From the NCBI RefSeq assembly GCF_006483455.1, contig NZ_PPPU01000027.1, positions 27,678 to 91,677 of the forward strand: a stretch of DNA of 64,000 nucleotides, read 5' to 3'. Every line of letters begins with the position of its first letter. Position 1 is the stretch's first letter. Positions 36,009 through 46,747 of this stretch are shown here, piece by piece. Source of the stretch: Methylomonas koyamae. Its GTDB lineage: Bacteria; Pseudomonadota; Gammaproteobacteria; Methylococcales; Methylomonadaceae. The translations under genes and the position numbers were made by a program. The notes under the pieces were generated by a model, which did not search any database, had not been told where the DNA came from, and saw only the letters and a list, made by a program, of their open reading frames with translations.

Positions 36009-37223
36009 TTACCGTTCTGCTTCGTTATCCAGTGGCAACGGCACCTGCGATAAATCCAGCTTGCCCTTGAAGGCTTGTTGGCTCAATGCGCCGTAGAGGT
36101 TTTCGAGATCGGTCAGGCTTTTTTGGTAGCGGGATTTGAGGCTTTCGACTTTTTCGACGATGGCGGCGAACTTTTGTCGATCTTCTGTTTCAGGCCGGAT
36201 GACCTGCAAAGGCCGCAATGTTTCGATGTTGATATTCGCTCTTGCTGCTTCAGGCGCTCTTGCCCTGAGTACGGGTTTCCAAAATCTAAGCAGAAATTCA
36301 ATGAAAACAGCTTCCGTTATTTCACCCGATCTTGGAGTAATACCGATCACAGAATCAGGGGCATAGGTTGGTATTTCAAGAATGGCGGTCTCGCCAATTG
36401 TCGCGCCGACTATTGCGATAACAATCGTTCCGATATCAAATTCTTTGCTTACCTTGATGCCCAAGTCATTCAGAGTTTGTGTAAATTCTCTCAGTCGTCC
36501 ATTAGACCGGCTTATGTCTCCAGTTTGAATAAATGGGTATTGACCATTAAAAAACTTGGGGTCATTGCGCGGGCGGGGCGAAAAACGGCCGCGTTCTATT
36601 GAGGCCAATTTACCAAGGGGTTCTATTTTCCACCCTTTTTCATTCCGCACCGGATCACCAAACATCTCCAGAAAAACGCTTTTGAGCAGGTCATCGAGAT
36701 GTTGCAGGTGTTGTTTGCGCTGGGCGATCAGCCCTTCCACTTTTCCGAGCAGATGGGCAATGCGCTTTTGGTCGTCGATTGGCGGCAGCGGAAGCTCATA
36801 TTGTTCAATCCATTTTGAGCTCAAGTTTAGTTGCGCGACACCATTAGAGTTTTGAATAGCCTCCCGTTCAAATTTATTAGAATTTAAATATTGGAAAAGA
36901 TATTGATCGTTGATTTCGTCGGAGACAGGACGTATTAATCCCACACGTTGGTTTAAAACTGCAGGTAAATGCTCCGGTTGAATTCTTCCAACACGACCAA
37001 CGTTACCAGTTAATGAAATGAGTATGTCGCCAGCTTTGAGCTTGAAATTATTTGCTCTATCCGCGATTTCATCTGAAACAAATTTTGGATCGTTGTCTAA
37101 AACAGCTCCTTTTTGAACGTTTGTTATACGCATTACACGGTATCCAAAACCAACATAGTCGTCGCTTTTGAAGGCAAATCCGTTTGAGATTTTGCAAAGA
37201 CGTGAAAGCTCTTCCTTTCTCAT
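36009..37223 (-). CDS. hsdS: Type I restriction-modification specificity subunit
   Basis: 404 residues with two target-recognition domains (about 1-150 and 190-350). Each is followed by a conserved helix: PPIDDQKRIAHLLGKVEGLIAQRKQHL after the first, RPETEDRQKFAAIVEKVESLKSRYQKSL after the second. The DNA target cannot be read from sequence. It overlaps hsdM by four bases and is last in the operon. Its 5' part is more AT-rich than hsdM, as expected of exchanged recognition domains. Confidence 0.93.
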   Translation of the reverse strand: MRKEELSRLCKISNGFAFKSDDYVGFGYRVMRITNVQKGAVLDNDPKFVSDEIADRANNFKLKAGDILISLTGNVGRVGRIQPEHLPAVLNQRVGLIRPVSDEINDQYLFQYLNSNKFEREAIQNSNGVAQLNLSSKWIEQYELPLPPIDDQKRIAHLLGKVEGLIAQRKQHLQHLDDLLKSVFLEMFGDPVRNEKGWKIEPLGKLASIERGRFSPRPRNDPKFFNGQYPFIQTGDISRSNGRLREFTQTLNDLGIKVSKEFDIGTIVIAIVGATIGETAILEIPTYAPDSVIGITPRSGEITEAVFIEFLLRFWKPVLRARAPEAARANINIETLRPLQVIRPETEDRQKFAAIVEKVESLKSRYQKSLTDLENLYGALSQQAFKGKLDLSQVPLPLDNEAER

Positions 37224-38908
37224 CCGATCATTCCTTTCAACTCCAACAACTCCCGCACAATCCCACTCTCTAAACTTTCCAAAACCTTTTCGTGCTTTTC
37301 GCGGTTAAAAAAATCTTCCCCCAGTTCCGCCACCAATAACCGTTCCAGAATCACGCCCGGCGCATCGTAATGAACTTCCTCGAACACGTCTTGCTTATAG
37401 CGCGACAAGGACAGGTCGTAACCTTCTTTTTCGATCTCGGCGCGCGGTACCATGAAGCATCGGGCGGTGCGGTCGGTGTCGGTGTCGGTGTCGGTTTCGG
37501 GATTGCGGGCGCGGTACTTGGCGACGATGTCCTGCAAGTCGCCGTAGCCGTCCTGCTTGCTGCGCTTGTCGTCCAGACTGTAACCGTCGGCCTGCATCTC
37601 GTAAAACCAGACATGGTCGGTAGCCGGATGATCGACTTTAGCCTTGGGGCTCCAGACCTTGGTAAACAACAGAATGGCGGTGCTGACGCCGGCATAGGGC
37701 TTGAACACGCCGCTGGGTAGGGTAATCACCGCCTTCAGGTCGCAGCGTTCGATCAATAGTTGGCGTAAGGCTTTAAACGCACCACCTGAACCGAACAACA
37801 CGCCTTGCGGCACGATCACGCCGGCGGTACCACCGATTTTTAACAGCCGGTAGATGTTTTCGACAAACAGCAATTCGGACTTGGTGGTGGACAGGCTGAG
37901 GTTTTCGTTGATGTCGCCCTTGTCGATGCTGCCGGTGAACGGCGGGTTTGCCATAACGATGTCGTAGGCGGCTTCTTCGCTGTAGCTTTTGCTGAGGGTG
38001 TCCTGATAGTCGATGTGGGGTTCGTCGATGCCGTGCATCATCAGATTCATCAAGCCCAACCGGACCATGGTGCTGTCGATGTCGTAACCATACAGCGAGG
38101 CTTGCAGAATGGCCTGGGCTTTTTCGGTCAGGCCGGCCGCCACCGAGGTGCGGACGAAGCCATCTTCGTCGGGCGCGAGGTCTTGCTTGCCGGCTTTGAT
38201 GGCCAGTTGAGTAACGATGTACTGATAAGCGCCGAGCAGAAAGCCGCCGGAACCGCAGGCGGGATCGGCGATTTTATGGCCGAGTTGCGGCTGCACCAGA
38301 TCCGAGATCAGTTTGATGATGTGCCGGGGGGTGCGGAACTGGCCGTTCTTGCCGGCGGTGGCGATTTCCGACAGCAGCATTTCGTAGACATCGCCCTGGA
38401 TGTCCTGAAAGGCCTGGCCGTTGTCGCGCGAGTCTTTTTCCATGACCTCGAAGATTTCGTCGATGGTTTTCACCGCCTCGACCAGCAGCGCCGGTTTGGG
38501 GATGATGAACACGGCGTTCTTCATGTGATGGGTAAAGTTGGATTCGGTGCCGTTGAGGTCTTTCAGGAACGGGAATACCTTGGTTTGCACGTGTTGCAGC
38601 ATCTCTTCCGCGTGCATGCGTTTGAACTCACTCCAGCGTAGCGTGCGTTTTTCGACCGCAAATTTTTCCGGCTCTGGCTGGTTGCGGTATTCCGGCGGAA
38701 TCCAAGTGCCGACGAATTTGGAACTGTAATGTTCGCCGGTCCATTCCGCGTCGGACTGGCGTTTCAAGTCCAGCTCGTCGAGCCGCTTCATGAACAGCAG
38801 GTAGGTAATCTGTTCGATGGCGGTCAACGGATTGCTGATGCCGCCGCTCCAGAATTTGTTCCAGAGCTGGTCGATCTTGCTTTTGAGTTCAGGGTTGTTT
38901 TGCAGCAT
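37220..38908 (-). CDS. hsdM: Type I restriction-modification N6-adenine methyltransferase
   Basis: 562 residues. The N-terminal helical domain is followed by the Rossmann methyltransferase with motif I DPACGSGGFLLGAYQY and the catalytic MANPPFTGSID. It methylates adenine in the HsdS target and joins HsdR for cleavage. A hexamer repeat at 37472-37495 encodes alternating Thr-Asp late in the protein. The start lies 14 bp from the repeat at the end of the GxxExxY gene. Confidence 0.95.
   Translation of the reverse strand: MLQNNPELKSKIDQLWNKFWSGGISNPLTAIEQITYLLFMKRLDELDLKRQSDAEWTGEHYSSKFVGTWIPPEYRNQPEPEKFAVEKRTLRWSEFKRMHAEEMLQHVQTKVFPFLKDLNGTESNFTHHMKNAVFIIPKPALLVEAVKTIDEIFEVMEKDSRDNGQAFQDIQGDVYEMLLSEIATAGKNGQFRTPRHIIKLISDLVQPQLGHKIADPACGSGGFLLGAYQYIVTQLAIKAGKQDLAPDEDGFVRTSVAAGLTEKAQAILQASLYGYDIDSTMVRLGLMNLMMHGIDEPHIDYQDTLSKSYSEEAAYDIVMANPPFTGSIDKGDINENLSLSTTKSELLFVENIYRLLKIGGTAGVIVPQGVLFGSGGAFKALRQLLIERCDLKAVITLPSGVFKPYAGVSTAILLFTKVWSPKAKVDHPATDHVWFYEMQADGYSLDDKRSKQDGYGDLQDIVAKYRARNPETDTDTDTDRTARCFMVPRAEIEKEGYDLSLSRYKQDVFEEVHYDAPGVILERLLVAELGEDFFNREKHEKVLESLESGIVRELLELKGMIG
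37472..37495. repeat. In-frame hexamer repeat within hsdM
   Basis: Four copies of GTCGGT on the plus strand, encoding Thr-Asp pairs on the minus strand. Copy-number change would lengthen or shorten the loop by two residues. Confidence 0.8.
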
Positions 38909-38921
38909 ATTTTTTTCCTTT

Positions 38922-38950
38922 AACCACGAAAGACACGAAAAGCACGAAAA
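38922..38950 (+). repeat. ACCACGAAAG-type dispersed repeat, copy 2
   Basis: AACCACGAAAGACACGAAAA and a few more bases, two bases beyond the stop codon of the GxxExxY gene and in the opposite orientation to the copy at its start. Confidence 0.88.
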
Positions 38951-38952
38951 GA

Positions 38953-39354
38953 CTACTGGGCCAGTCGGATTATCGTAACTTTCGGGTAAGTACCAAAGCT
39001 GATGAGCAATCCTAGCTTCATGCCAGTTGCTCTGAGATAGTTAATGACTTGGGCTTTGTGCTCGGGGGCAATCTCCTTGACCGCTTTCAACTCCAGTATG
39101 ATTTTTTCGAAACAAATAAAGTCCGGTTTATAGGTTTGCTGCAGTGGCTCGCCCTTATACATCAGTTTGAGCTCCGGTTGAGCCTTAAATGGAATATCTC
39201 TTTTGCTTAGCTCTTTTTGAAGACATTCCTGATATACCGCTTCCAGAAAGCCGCAACCTAACTCACGATAAACTTCAAACACAGCACCTTGAATGGCATA
39301 ACACTCTTCTTTGAAAAGAATTTTTTCGTGACTTTCGTGTGTTTCGTGGTTCAT
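38953..39354 (-). CDS. GxxExxY protein
   Basis: 133 residues. The namesake motif is in GCGFLEAVYQECLQ, followed by KPDFICFEKIILELKAVKEI, a PD-(D/E)XK nuclease-like core (Asp, then Glu-x-Lys), and HKAQVINYLRATGMKLGLLISFG. The biochemical role is unknown. The first 11 residues (MNHETHESHEK) are coded by a copy of the ACCACGAAAG repeat. It lies between hsdR and hsdM, which are normally adjacent. Confidence 0.88.
   Translation of the reverse strand: MNHETHESHEKILFKEECYAIQGAVFEVYRELGCGFLEAVYQECLQKELSKRDIPFKAQPELKLMYKGEPLQQTYKPDFICFEKIILELKAVKEIAPEHKAQVINYLRATGMKLGLLISFGTYPKVTIIRLAQ
39323..39351 (-). repeat. ACCACGAAAG-type dispersed repeat, copy 3 (coding)
   Basis: Read on the minus strand, ACCACGAAACACACGAAAG and a further CACGAAAA unit make up codons 2-11 of the GxxExxY gene. 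Inverted relative to copy 2, it forms the other boundary of this gene. Confidence 0.88.
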
Positions 39355-39358
39355 ATCA

Positions 39359-42157
39359 TCACGCAGCCAAGCGTTCGGTGAGTTGCAGGATTTCGTTGAT
39401 CTCAGCGGGGCTAAAGACGCCGCGTATGCCTTGCGGATGAATCACGGTAAACGGGGCGTTGATCAGGTCTTTTTTCTCGACCTTTTCGCGTTCGATGATG
39501 AAGTTCTTCAGCAAGTTGAGAAACTCCAGTTGGCCGCTGGATAGCGTGGTATGCGCCAAAATGAATTGGTCAAAGGCAGCACTGACTTCATCCGGGAAGC
39601 TTTTGAGGATTTCGATACCGAGGATGTGGCGAATAAACTGGATGAAGCGGGCTTTGCGGTTTTTGTAGACTTGGCGCAATAAGTCTTCGGTGATGTGCGG
39701 GTGTTCTTCGTGCAACAGTTCCGCAAGCTGGCTGGCTTCGTCGGCGCTGACGTTTAAGCCGTTTTTGATTTTTTGCAGGATAGGGTTGCTGGCGGTTAAT
39801 TCGGCAATCAAGGTTTCGACCATTTCCCGGTAGCGGCTGATGCCAACCGCTTCATGCTGCGGACCGAATTCCACCATTTCCTTGTTATGCAGTACGTCGG
39901 TCAAATCGAGATGCACCGGGCCGGGACCGGTCATTTGTTCGCGAAACTTCATCAGTGGGCCTAGGCTATCCACCAATTCGTCGAAGCGGTCTTCGTCGGC
40001 AGTGGCCCAGTAGTGGTTAGTCTGCGCGGCACGAATCAGTGTTTCTTGCTGCTTTACGAAGCTGACGGAGAGCGGCAGTTCGCTGATTTGCTCGACAATG
40101 CCGTCGCGGAGAGTTTCTGCTTGCGGTCGATCTTGGTTGAGTAATGCCAGCGAGTATTCAAGCAGATCACGTTCGAAGCGCATGGCTTTGAAGTCGGCGT
40201 CTGAAACAGTGCGGAACAGTGGTTTGATTTCGGCACGCAGGAATTCAAGTTTCTGGTGGGTCAAATTGATCCAGAAATTTTCGTCGTCGAGCCGGGCCAA
40301 GACAACGGAGGCTTCTTTGATGACCACGGAATTTCTCGGCAAGGCGGCAATCTGCCGACGCAGTTTGCTGATTTCGCGTCGGGCAATCGACTCCTGATCG
40401 GTATCGATGGCTTTTTCGATTTTATCCAGACGCAAGCCAACCAAGCGCACCGGTAGCGGCAATTGCGGTTTTAGTTCCTTGCCTTTGGGTTGCAGTTTGA
40501 AATATTCAAAATTGTCCCAGCAGTCGAGTACCAAAAATACGTCTTTCTCCAAACACCACGGTTTGGGTTTGCTGGTTTCTAAAAGACGGGTGCCGCGTCC
40601 GATCATTTGCCAGAATTTGGTGTAGGAGTACACCGGTTTGGCAAACACCAGATTGACGATTTCGCGCACGTCAATGCCGGTATCCAACATGTCGACACTA
40701 ATGGCGATGCGCGGCATATCGTTGTTGGTGAACTGGTCCAGCAAACCACCTTTGCCGTAGACGCGAGGATCGTCAGACACTAAGACTTTAGCCAGTTCGC
40801 CGTGGTATTGGGGATAGAGTTTGTCGAAGATTTCTTCGATGCGGCGGGCGTGCGCTTTGGACGAGCAGAAGAAAATGGTCTTGCCGGGCAATACGCCGTT
40901 GGCGTCTTTGATGCACTCCTCCATGAACTCTTTGACGATCAGAGTATTGGTACCCTTGTTGATGACTTGTTTTTCGAGCTGAGTGCCTTCGAAGTTGATT
41001 TCTTCGACATCCTTGCCTTGCAGAATCAGCTTTTTCTGGTCTTCCAGCGAAATGGTGCGCTTGTTGATGCCATCCATCTGGAATCGGGTCTGAATCTTCA
41101 TCACCTGAAAATTGCACAGATAAGGCGGTTCGCGATTGACCGCTTCCTCAAAGGTGTAAGCAAAGGTTGGCAAACCATCTTCACAGTGAAAAAGCTGGAA
41201 GGTGTTGTGGTCGATGATGTCGGTCGGTGTCGCCGTCAGACCCAGCGTGATGGTTTTGAAGTAATCGAGGATTTCGCCATAGGTGTTGTAAATAGAGCGG
41301 TGGCTTTCGTCGACCACGATGAAGTCGAAGTAATGCGGGGACAGGTGCTGGGTGTCATCGCGGATGATATTGAGCATTGTCGGATAGGTTGCCACGTAAA
41401 TCCGCCGGTCTTTGGCAATCAACTTTTCGCCGACATTGGGCCAGCGCGGCTCGTGGGGCAAGTGCTCTTTGAAGGCCTGCAAGGCCTGTTCACGTAAGGC
41501 AATGCGGTCAACCAGGAATAACACTTTCTCGGCGTGGCCGGCACGCATCAGCGCATCGACCATGGCGATACAGGTGCGGGTTTTGCCGGTGCCTGTGGCC
41601 ATGACCAGCAGAAAGTTGCGTTTCTTTTGCTCAATGCCTTCCAGCACGGCCCGGATAGCGCGGATTTGGTAGTCCCGACCGGCAATATTGGTATTGATAA
41701 GCTCTTGGGTCAGCGGTTTGCGATTGCGACGGATGTAGGCAAAGCGTTCCAGATCGTCACGGGTGGGAAAACCAACCACTTTGCGTGGCGGCGCATTTTC
41801 CAGATCCCAAAAGTAGGTTTCGAGGCCGTTGGTGTAAAAGCAGAACGGCAACTCGCAATCCAACTGCTTCTGAATGTTGTAGCAATATTGCTTGGCTTGC
41901 TCGCGGCCTATTGCGGCATCGCGGCTGGACTTCTTGGCTTCGATGACGGCCAGTGGCTTGCGATCTTTGCCCAGCAGGACGTAGTCGCTGAATTGGTGAC
42001 CCTCGTAAGGCGTACGTGGTTCGTCCACGCCCTCTGGCAGACCCGTCAAGATGTCGAATTCTTCTACGACTTGAGTCGGGTCCTTTACATTCCAACCAGA
42101 CACCGCCAATTGTTTGTCTATCAGTTCCGAGCGCGTCAATGCTTCAGATTTGGCCAT
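39359..42157 (-). CDS. hsdR: Type I restriction endonuclease subunit
   Basis: 932 residues of the EcoEI-like class. The N-terminal nuclease domain has a PD-(D/E)XK site ending in LAVIEAKKSS. The helicase/translocase has Walker A VMATGTGKTRT, a DESH box (VVDESHRSIYN), LTATPTDI, a later SVDMLDTGIDV and the final arginine motif MIGRGTRL. A C-terminal helical region binds the methylase. It cuts unmethylated DNA after ATP-driven translocation. It is the first gene of the operon. Confidence 0.95.
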   Translation of the reverse strand: MAKSEALTRSELIDKQLAVSGWNVKDPTQVVEEFDILTGLPEGVDEPRTPYEGHQFSDYVLLGKDRKPLAVIEAKKSSRDAAIGREQAKQYCYNIQKQLDCELPFCFYTNGLETYFWDLENAPPRKVVGFPTRDDLERFAYIRRNRKPLTQELINTNIAGRDYQIRAIRAVLEGIEQKKRNFLLVMATGTGKTRTCIAMVDALMRAGHAEKVLFLVDRIALREQALQAFKEHLPHEPRWPNVGEKLIAKDRRIYVATYPTMLNIIRDDTQHLSPHYFDFIVVDESHRSIYNTYGEILDYFKTITLGLTATPTDIIDHNTFQLFHCEDGLPTFAYTFEEAVNREPPYLCNFQVMKIQTRFQMDGINKRTISLEDQKKLILQGKDVEEINFEGTQLEKQVINKGTNTLIVKEFMEECIKDANGVLPGKTIFFCSSKAHARRIEEIFDKLYPQYHGELAKVLVSDDPRVYGKGGLLDQFTNNDMPRIAISVDMLDTGIDVREIVNLVFAKPVYSYTKFWQMIGRGTRLLETSKPKPWCLEKDVFLVLDCWDNFEYFKLQPKGKELKPQLPLPVRLVGLRLDKIEKAIDTDQESIARREISKLRRQIAALPRNSVVIKEASVVLARLDDENFWINLTHQKLEFLRAEIKPLFRTVSDADFKAMRFERDLLEYSLALLNQDRPQAETLRDGIVEQISELPLSVSFVKQQETLIRAAQTNHYWATADEDRFDELVDSLGPLMKFREQMTGPGPVHLDLTDVLHNKEMVEFGPQHEAVGISRYREMVETLIAELTASNPILQKIKNGLNVSADEASQLAELLHEEHPHITEDLLRQVYKNRKARFIQFIRHILGIEILKSFPDEVSAAFDQFILAHTTLSSGQLEFLNLLKNFIIEREKVEKKDLINAPFTVIHPQGIRGVFSPAEINEILQLTERLAA

Positions 42158-42486
42158 GCGATCTCATCCTAAATTACATTCCGATGTAAGTGTCTGGGGT
42201 TCAACCGGGTTGCGAGGTTAATTTCTGCCGACTTTGCGCCACCTGTTCGTGGACAGACGCTTCGCCTTATTTAAAAAAACGCAACATTTTGTTTTTTAAT
42301 GATTTTTTATAAATTTTGCAAAACTCTAAAGATTTGACAACTTTTGGTCAGTCTCGGTTTACCGATTGCATTTTCACACGTCCGAACAGGACAAAGCGGA
42401 GATCGCTTCAATCTTTCACGGCTATCCGGCCGTTGTCATCGAAAAGCCTGCCAAGAGTCCCATCCGGGCAGAAGTAGTTTTGCAGA
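42158..42486. other. Intergenic region upstream of hsdR
   Basis: 329 bp with an AT-rich core at about 42265-42340. On the minus strand TTGTCA (42340-42335) lies 17 bp ahead of AAAATT, a possible weak hsdR promoter. A short plus-strand frame from 42366 runs into the antisense of hepT and is not supported as a gene. Confidence 0.5.
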
Positions 42487-42852
42487 CTAAGTTTCTTCCC
42501 CGTCGACATCGCTACGTAGCTCGGCTAGTTGCATCAGCAACTCCGGTAAGGCAGAGCATACCGTTTCCCAAACCACTTCAAAGTTGATTTCAAAATAACC
42601 GTGGGCAATACGATTGCGCATGCCGCGCATGTTTCGCCACGGCACATTTGCATAACTTTCGATGGCAGCAGGATAGTGATCCATTAACTTGCTTGCGGCT
42701 TCGCCTATGATGATCAAACTCATCACTACCGCTTGTTGTGTGCGTTTGTCGGCAAGAAACTCTGCCTTGCTTAAACCTTCGACAAAACTACAAGCATCGG
42801 TGGCGGCTTGTTGTATGTACTCAAGGTAATCGGCGAGGCGATTGGCTGTCAT
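42487..42852 (-). CDS. hepT: HepT-type RNase toxin (DUF86)
   Basis: 121 residues, all helical. The HEPN RNase motif R-x4-H is in MRNRIAHGYFEINFEVVW, and the Tyr after it is the residue that MntA modifies in studied systems. LIIIGEAASKLMDHYP is a second family mark. HepT cleaves RNA, and MntA adds AMP to it. Its ATG overlaps the mntA stop by four bases. Confidence 0.9.
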   Translation of the reverse strand: MTANRLADYLEYIQQAATDACSFVEGLSKAEFLADKRTQQAVVMSLIIIGEAASKLMDHYPAAIESYANVPWRNMRGMRNRIAHGYFEINFEVVWETVCSALPELLMQLAELRSDVDGEET

Positions 42853-43139
42853 ACCGGCTGGGCCTCGGCCAATATTTGTTCCCTAAACTTCGCGGGCAAA
42901 TCGCCTGGAGTCAGCAAATCAACCGGGACAGCCAGTAATTCCTCCAGTTCGAGTTGCAATCCGCCCAGATCGAAAAGTGTGGCGCCAGGAAGCGCATCTA
43001 CCAGCAAATCTAAATCGCTGCCATCGCGATCCGTCCCGTAAATTACCGACCCGAATACGCGCGGATTGGCGGCTCGAAATCGCCCAACTGTCTGGCGTAT
43101 TACCAAGCGTTTAGAATCTAATGCCTCCGACGGTTTCAT
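42849..43139 (-). CDS. mntA: MntA-type nucleotidyltransferase antitoxin
   Basis: 96 residues. The minimal nucleotidyltransferase motif is VFGSVIYGTDRDGSDLDLLVD, with its GS and the two Asp of the metal site, and a later VDLLTP carrying the third Asp. It should adenylylate HepT. It starts 2 bp after gyrB, so it may depend on gyrB transcription. The open frame runs much further upstream into gyrB; the ATG at 43139 is the natural start. Confidence 0.9.
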   Translation of the reverse strand: MKPSEALDSKRLVIRQTVGRFRAANPRVFGSVIYGTDRDGSDLDLLVDALPGATLFDLGGLQLELEELLAVPVDLLTPGDLPAKFREQILAEAQPV

Positions 43140-43141
43140 GT

Positions 43142-45589
<2,448 letters not shown>

Positions 45590-45644
45590 CTATCGCATTC
45601 GACAGATCATGCGTTGGTGATGGAGGATTCTAGTTTTTATTGTT

Positions 45645-45660
45645 CGTTCCACGTGAAACA
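45645..45660. promoter_or_regulatory. parS-like ParB binding site 1
   Basis: CGTTCCACGTGAAACA differs from the bacterial consensus TGTTTCACGTGAAACA at two positions. It lies just past the recF stop, between recF and gyrB. Confidence 0.85.
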
Positions 45661-46734
45661 TCAATGCTCGGTAATCTTGCCTTGTTCCACGTGAAACCAT
45701 TTGTAGTTATCGATGTTACTCAAATCGCCGAAGTCGGCTATTCCAGTGCTGCTGATAAATATTTGGCATTCAAGTCCGACCAAGTATTTTAGCAATTTTG
45801 CCCTGTTATCTGCATCCAATTCCGCGGTAAGGTCGTCTATCAGGATACAGCAGGTATTGGGACTGTCCCGATTCAGCAAGGTGACTTGCGCTAACAACAA
45901 AGCTAATACCAACAGCTTCTGCTGACCGCGGGACAAGTAGTCCTTGGCTAAGCGTTTGCTGAAGTAGGTTTGGAAATCGGCTCGATGCGGACCGCTATGG
46001 GTAAAGCCGTAGCGCATGTCCTTGTCCAGATCGGTTTTTAACGCCTGCTCCAAATTCAATTTGTCGTCCCAGCCGGTAAGGACACGCAATGCCACGTCGT
46101 CGCTGCCTAAAAAATACCCGGCCATTTCCAGAAACACCGGCTGCAAAGCGTTCAAATAGCTCAGGCGGAAATCTTTGATCATCTGGCCGTATTCCGCCAG
46201 TTCCCGATCCCAAGCCGAAATTTGCCGAACTTGCCGACTCTTGAGTAACGCATTGCGCTGCTGCAAGGCTTTACTGTAATTACGCCAGCAAGACAGAAAA
46301 TTCCTGTTTTGATTGAAAATCCCCCAATCCAAAAACTCTCTTCTGATTTGCGGTCCGGAATCCAGTAAACGGTAGCTTTTCGGATGGATCAGCTGCACCG
46401 GCAGCGCATAAGCCAAATCGGCTTTCTGCCGGTTTTCCTGGTCGATACGGATTTCGCATTGCTTGCTATCGATTTGAATCCCGAGCTGACTGACCGATCC
46501 GTTTTGCTGCCGATTTTGCGCTGCGACCGTCAATTGCGATTGATCGAAGGCGATGGCTTGCTTGATATGGGTGGTTCGAAACGACCGGGCGCGACCCAAG
46601 ATGAAGATGGCCTCCAACAACGAACTTTTACCGCTGGCATTGGCCCCGGTAATGAAGTTGATGGACGGCGACGGCGAAATGCTGGCGGACTGGATGTTCC
46701 GCACCGCCAGAACATCCAACTTTAACAAAGTCAT
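45661..46734 (-). CDS. recF: Recombination mediator RecF
   Basis: 357 residues. Walker A is in TGANASGKSSLLEAI, the ABC-type signature in LSRGQQKLLVLAL, and Walker B in CCILIDDLTAELD. It helps load RecA at gaps. It starts 13 bp after dnaN and its last codons carry a parS-like site. Confidence 0.95.
   Translation of the reverse strand: MTLLKLDVLAVRNIQSASISPSPSINFITGANASGKSSLLEAIFILGRARSFRTTHIKQAIAFDQSQLTVAAQNRQQNGSVSQLGIQIDSKQCEIRIDQENRQKADLAYALPVQLIHPKSYRLLDSGPQIRREFLDWGIFNQNRNFLSCWRNYSKALQQRNALLKSRQVRQISAWDRELAEYGQMIKDFRLSYLNALQPVFLEMAGYFLGSDDVALRVLTGWDDKLNLEQALKTDLDKDMRYGFTHSGPHRADFQTYFSKRLAKDYLSRGQQKLLVLALLLAQVTLLNRDSPNTCCILIDDLTAELDADNRAKLLKYLVGLECQIFISSTGIADFGDLSNIDNYKWFHVEQGKITEH
45683..45698. 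promoter_or_regulatory. parS-like ParB binding site 2, inside recF
   Basis: TGTTCCACGTGAAACC, again two changes from consensus. On the minus strand it codes the recF residues FHVEQ near the C terminus. The centre-to-centre distance to site 1 is 38 bp. Confidence 0.85.
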
Positions 46735-46747
46735 GCCGGGAAGCGGT

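Noticed and set aside
35952..39351. CRISPR array from the ACCACGAAAG repeats
   Set aside because: Copies are kilobases apart, face both ways, and there are no regular spacers or cas genes.
42366..42587. 73-codon frame upstream of hsdR
   Set aside because: It starts with a rare codon, lacks a ribosome site and its second half is the antisense of hepT.
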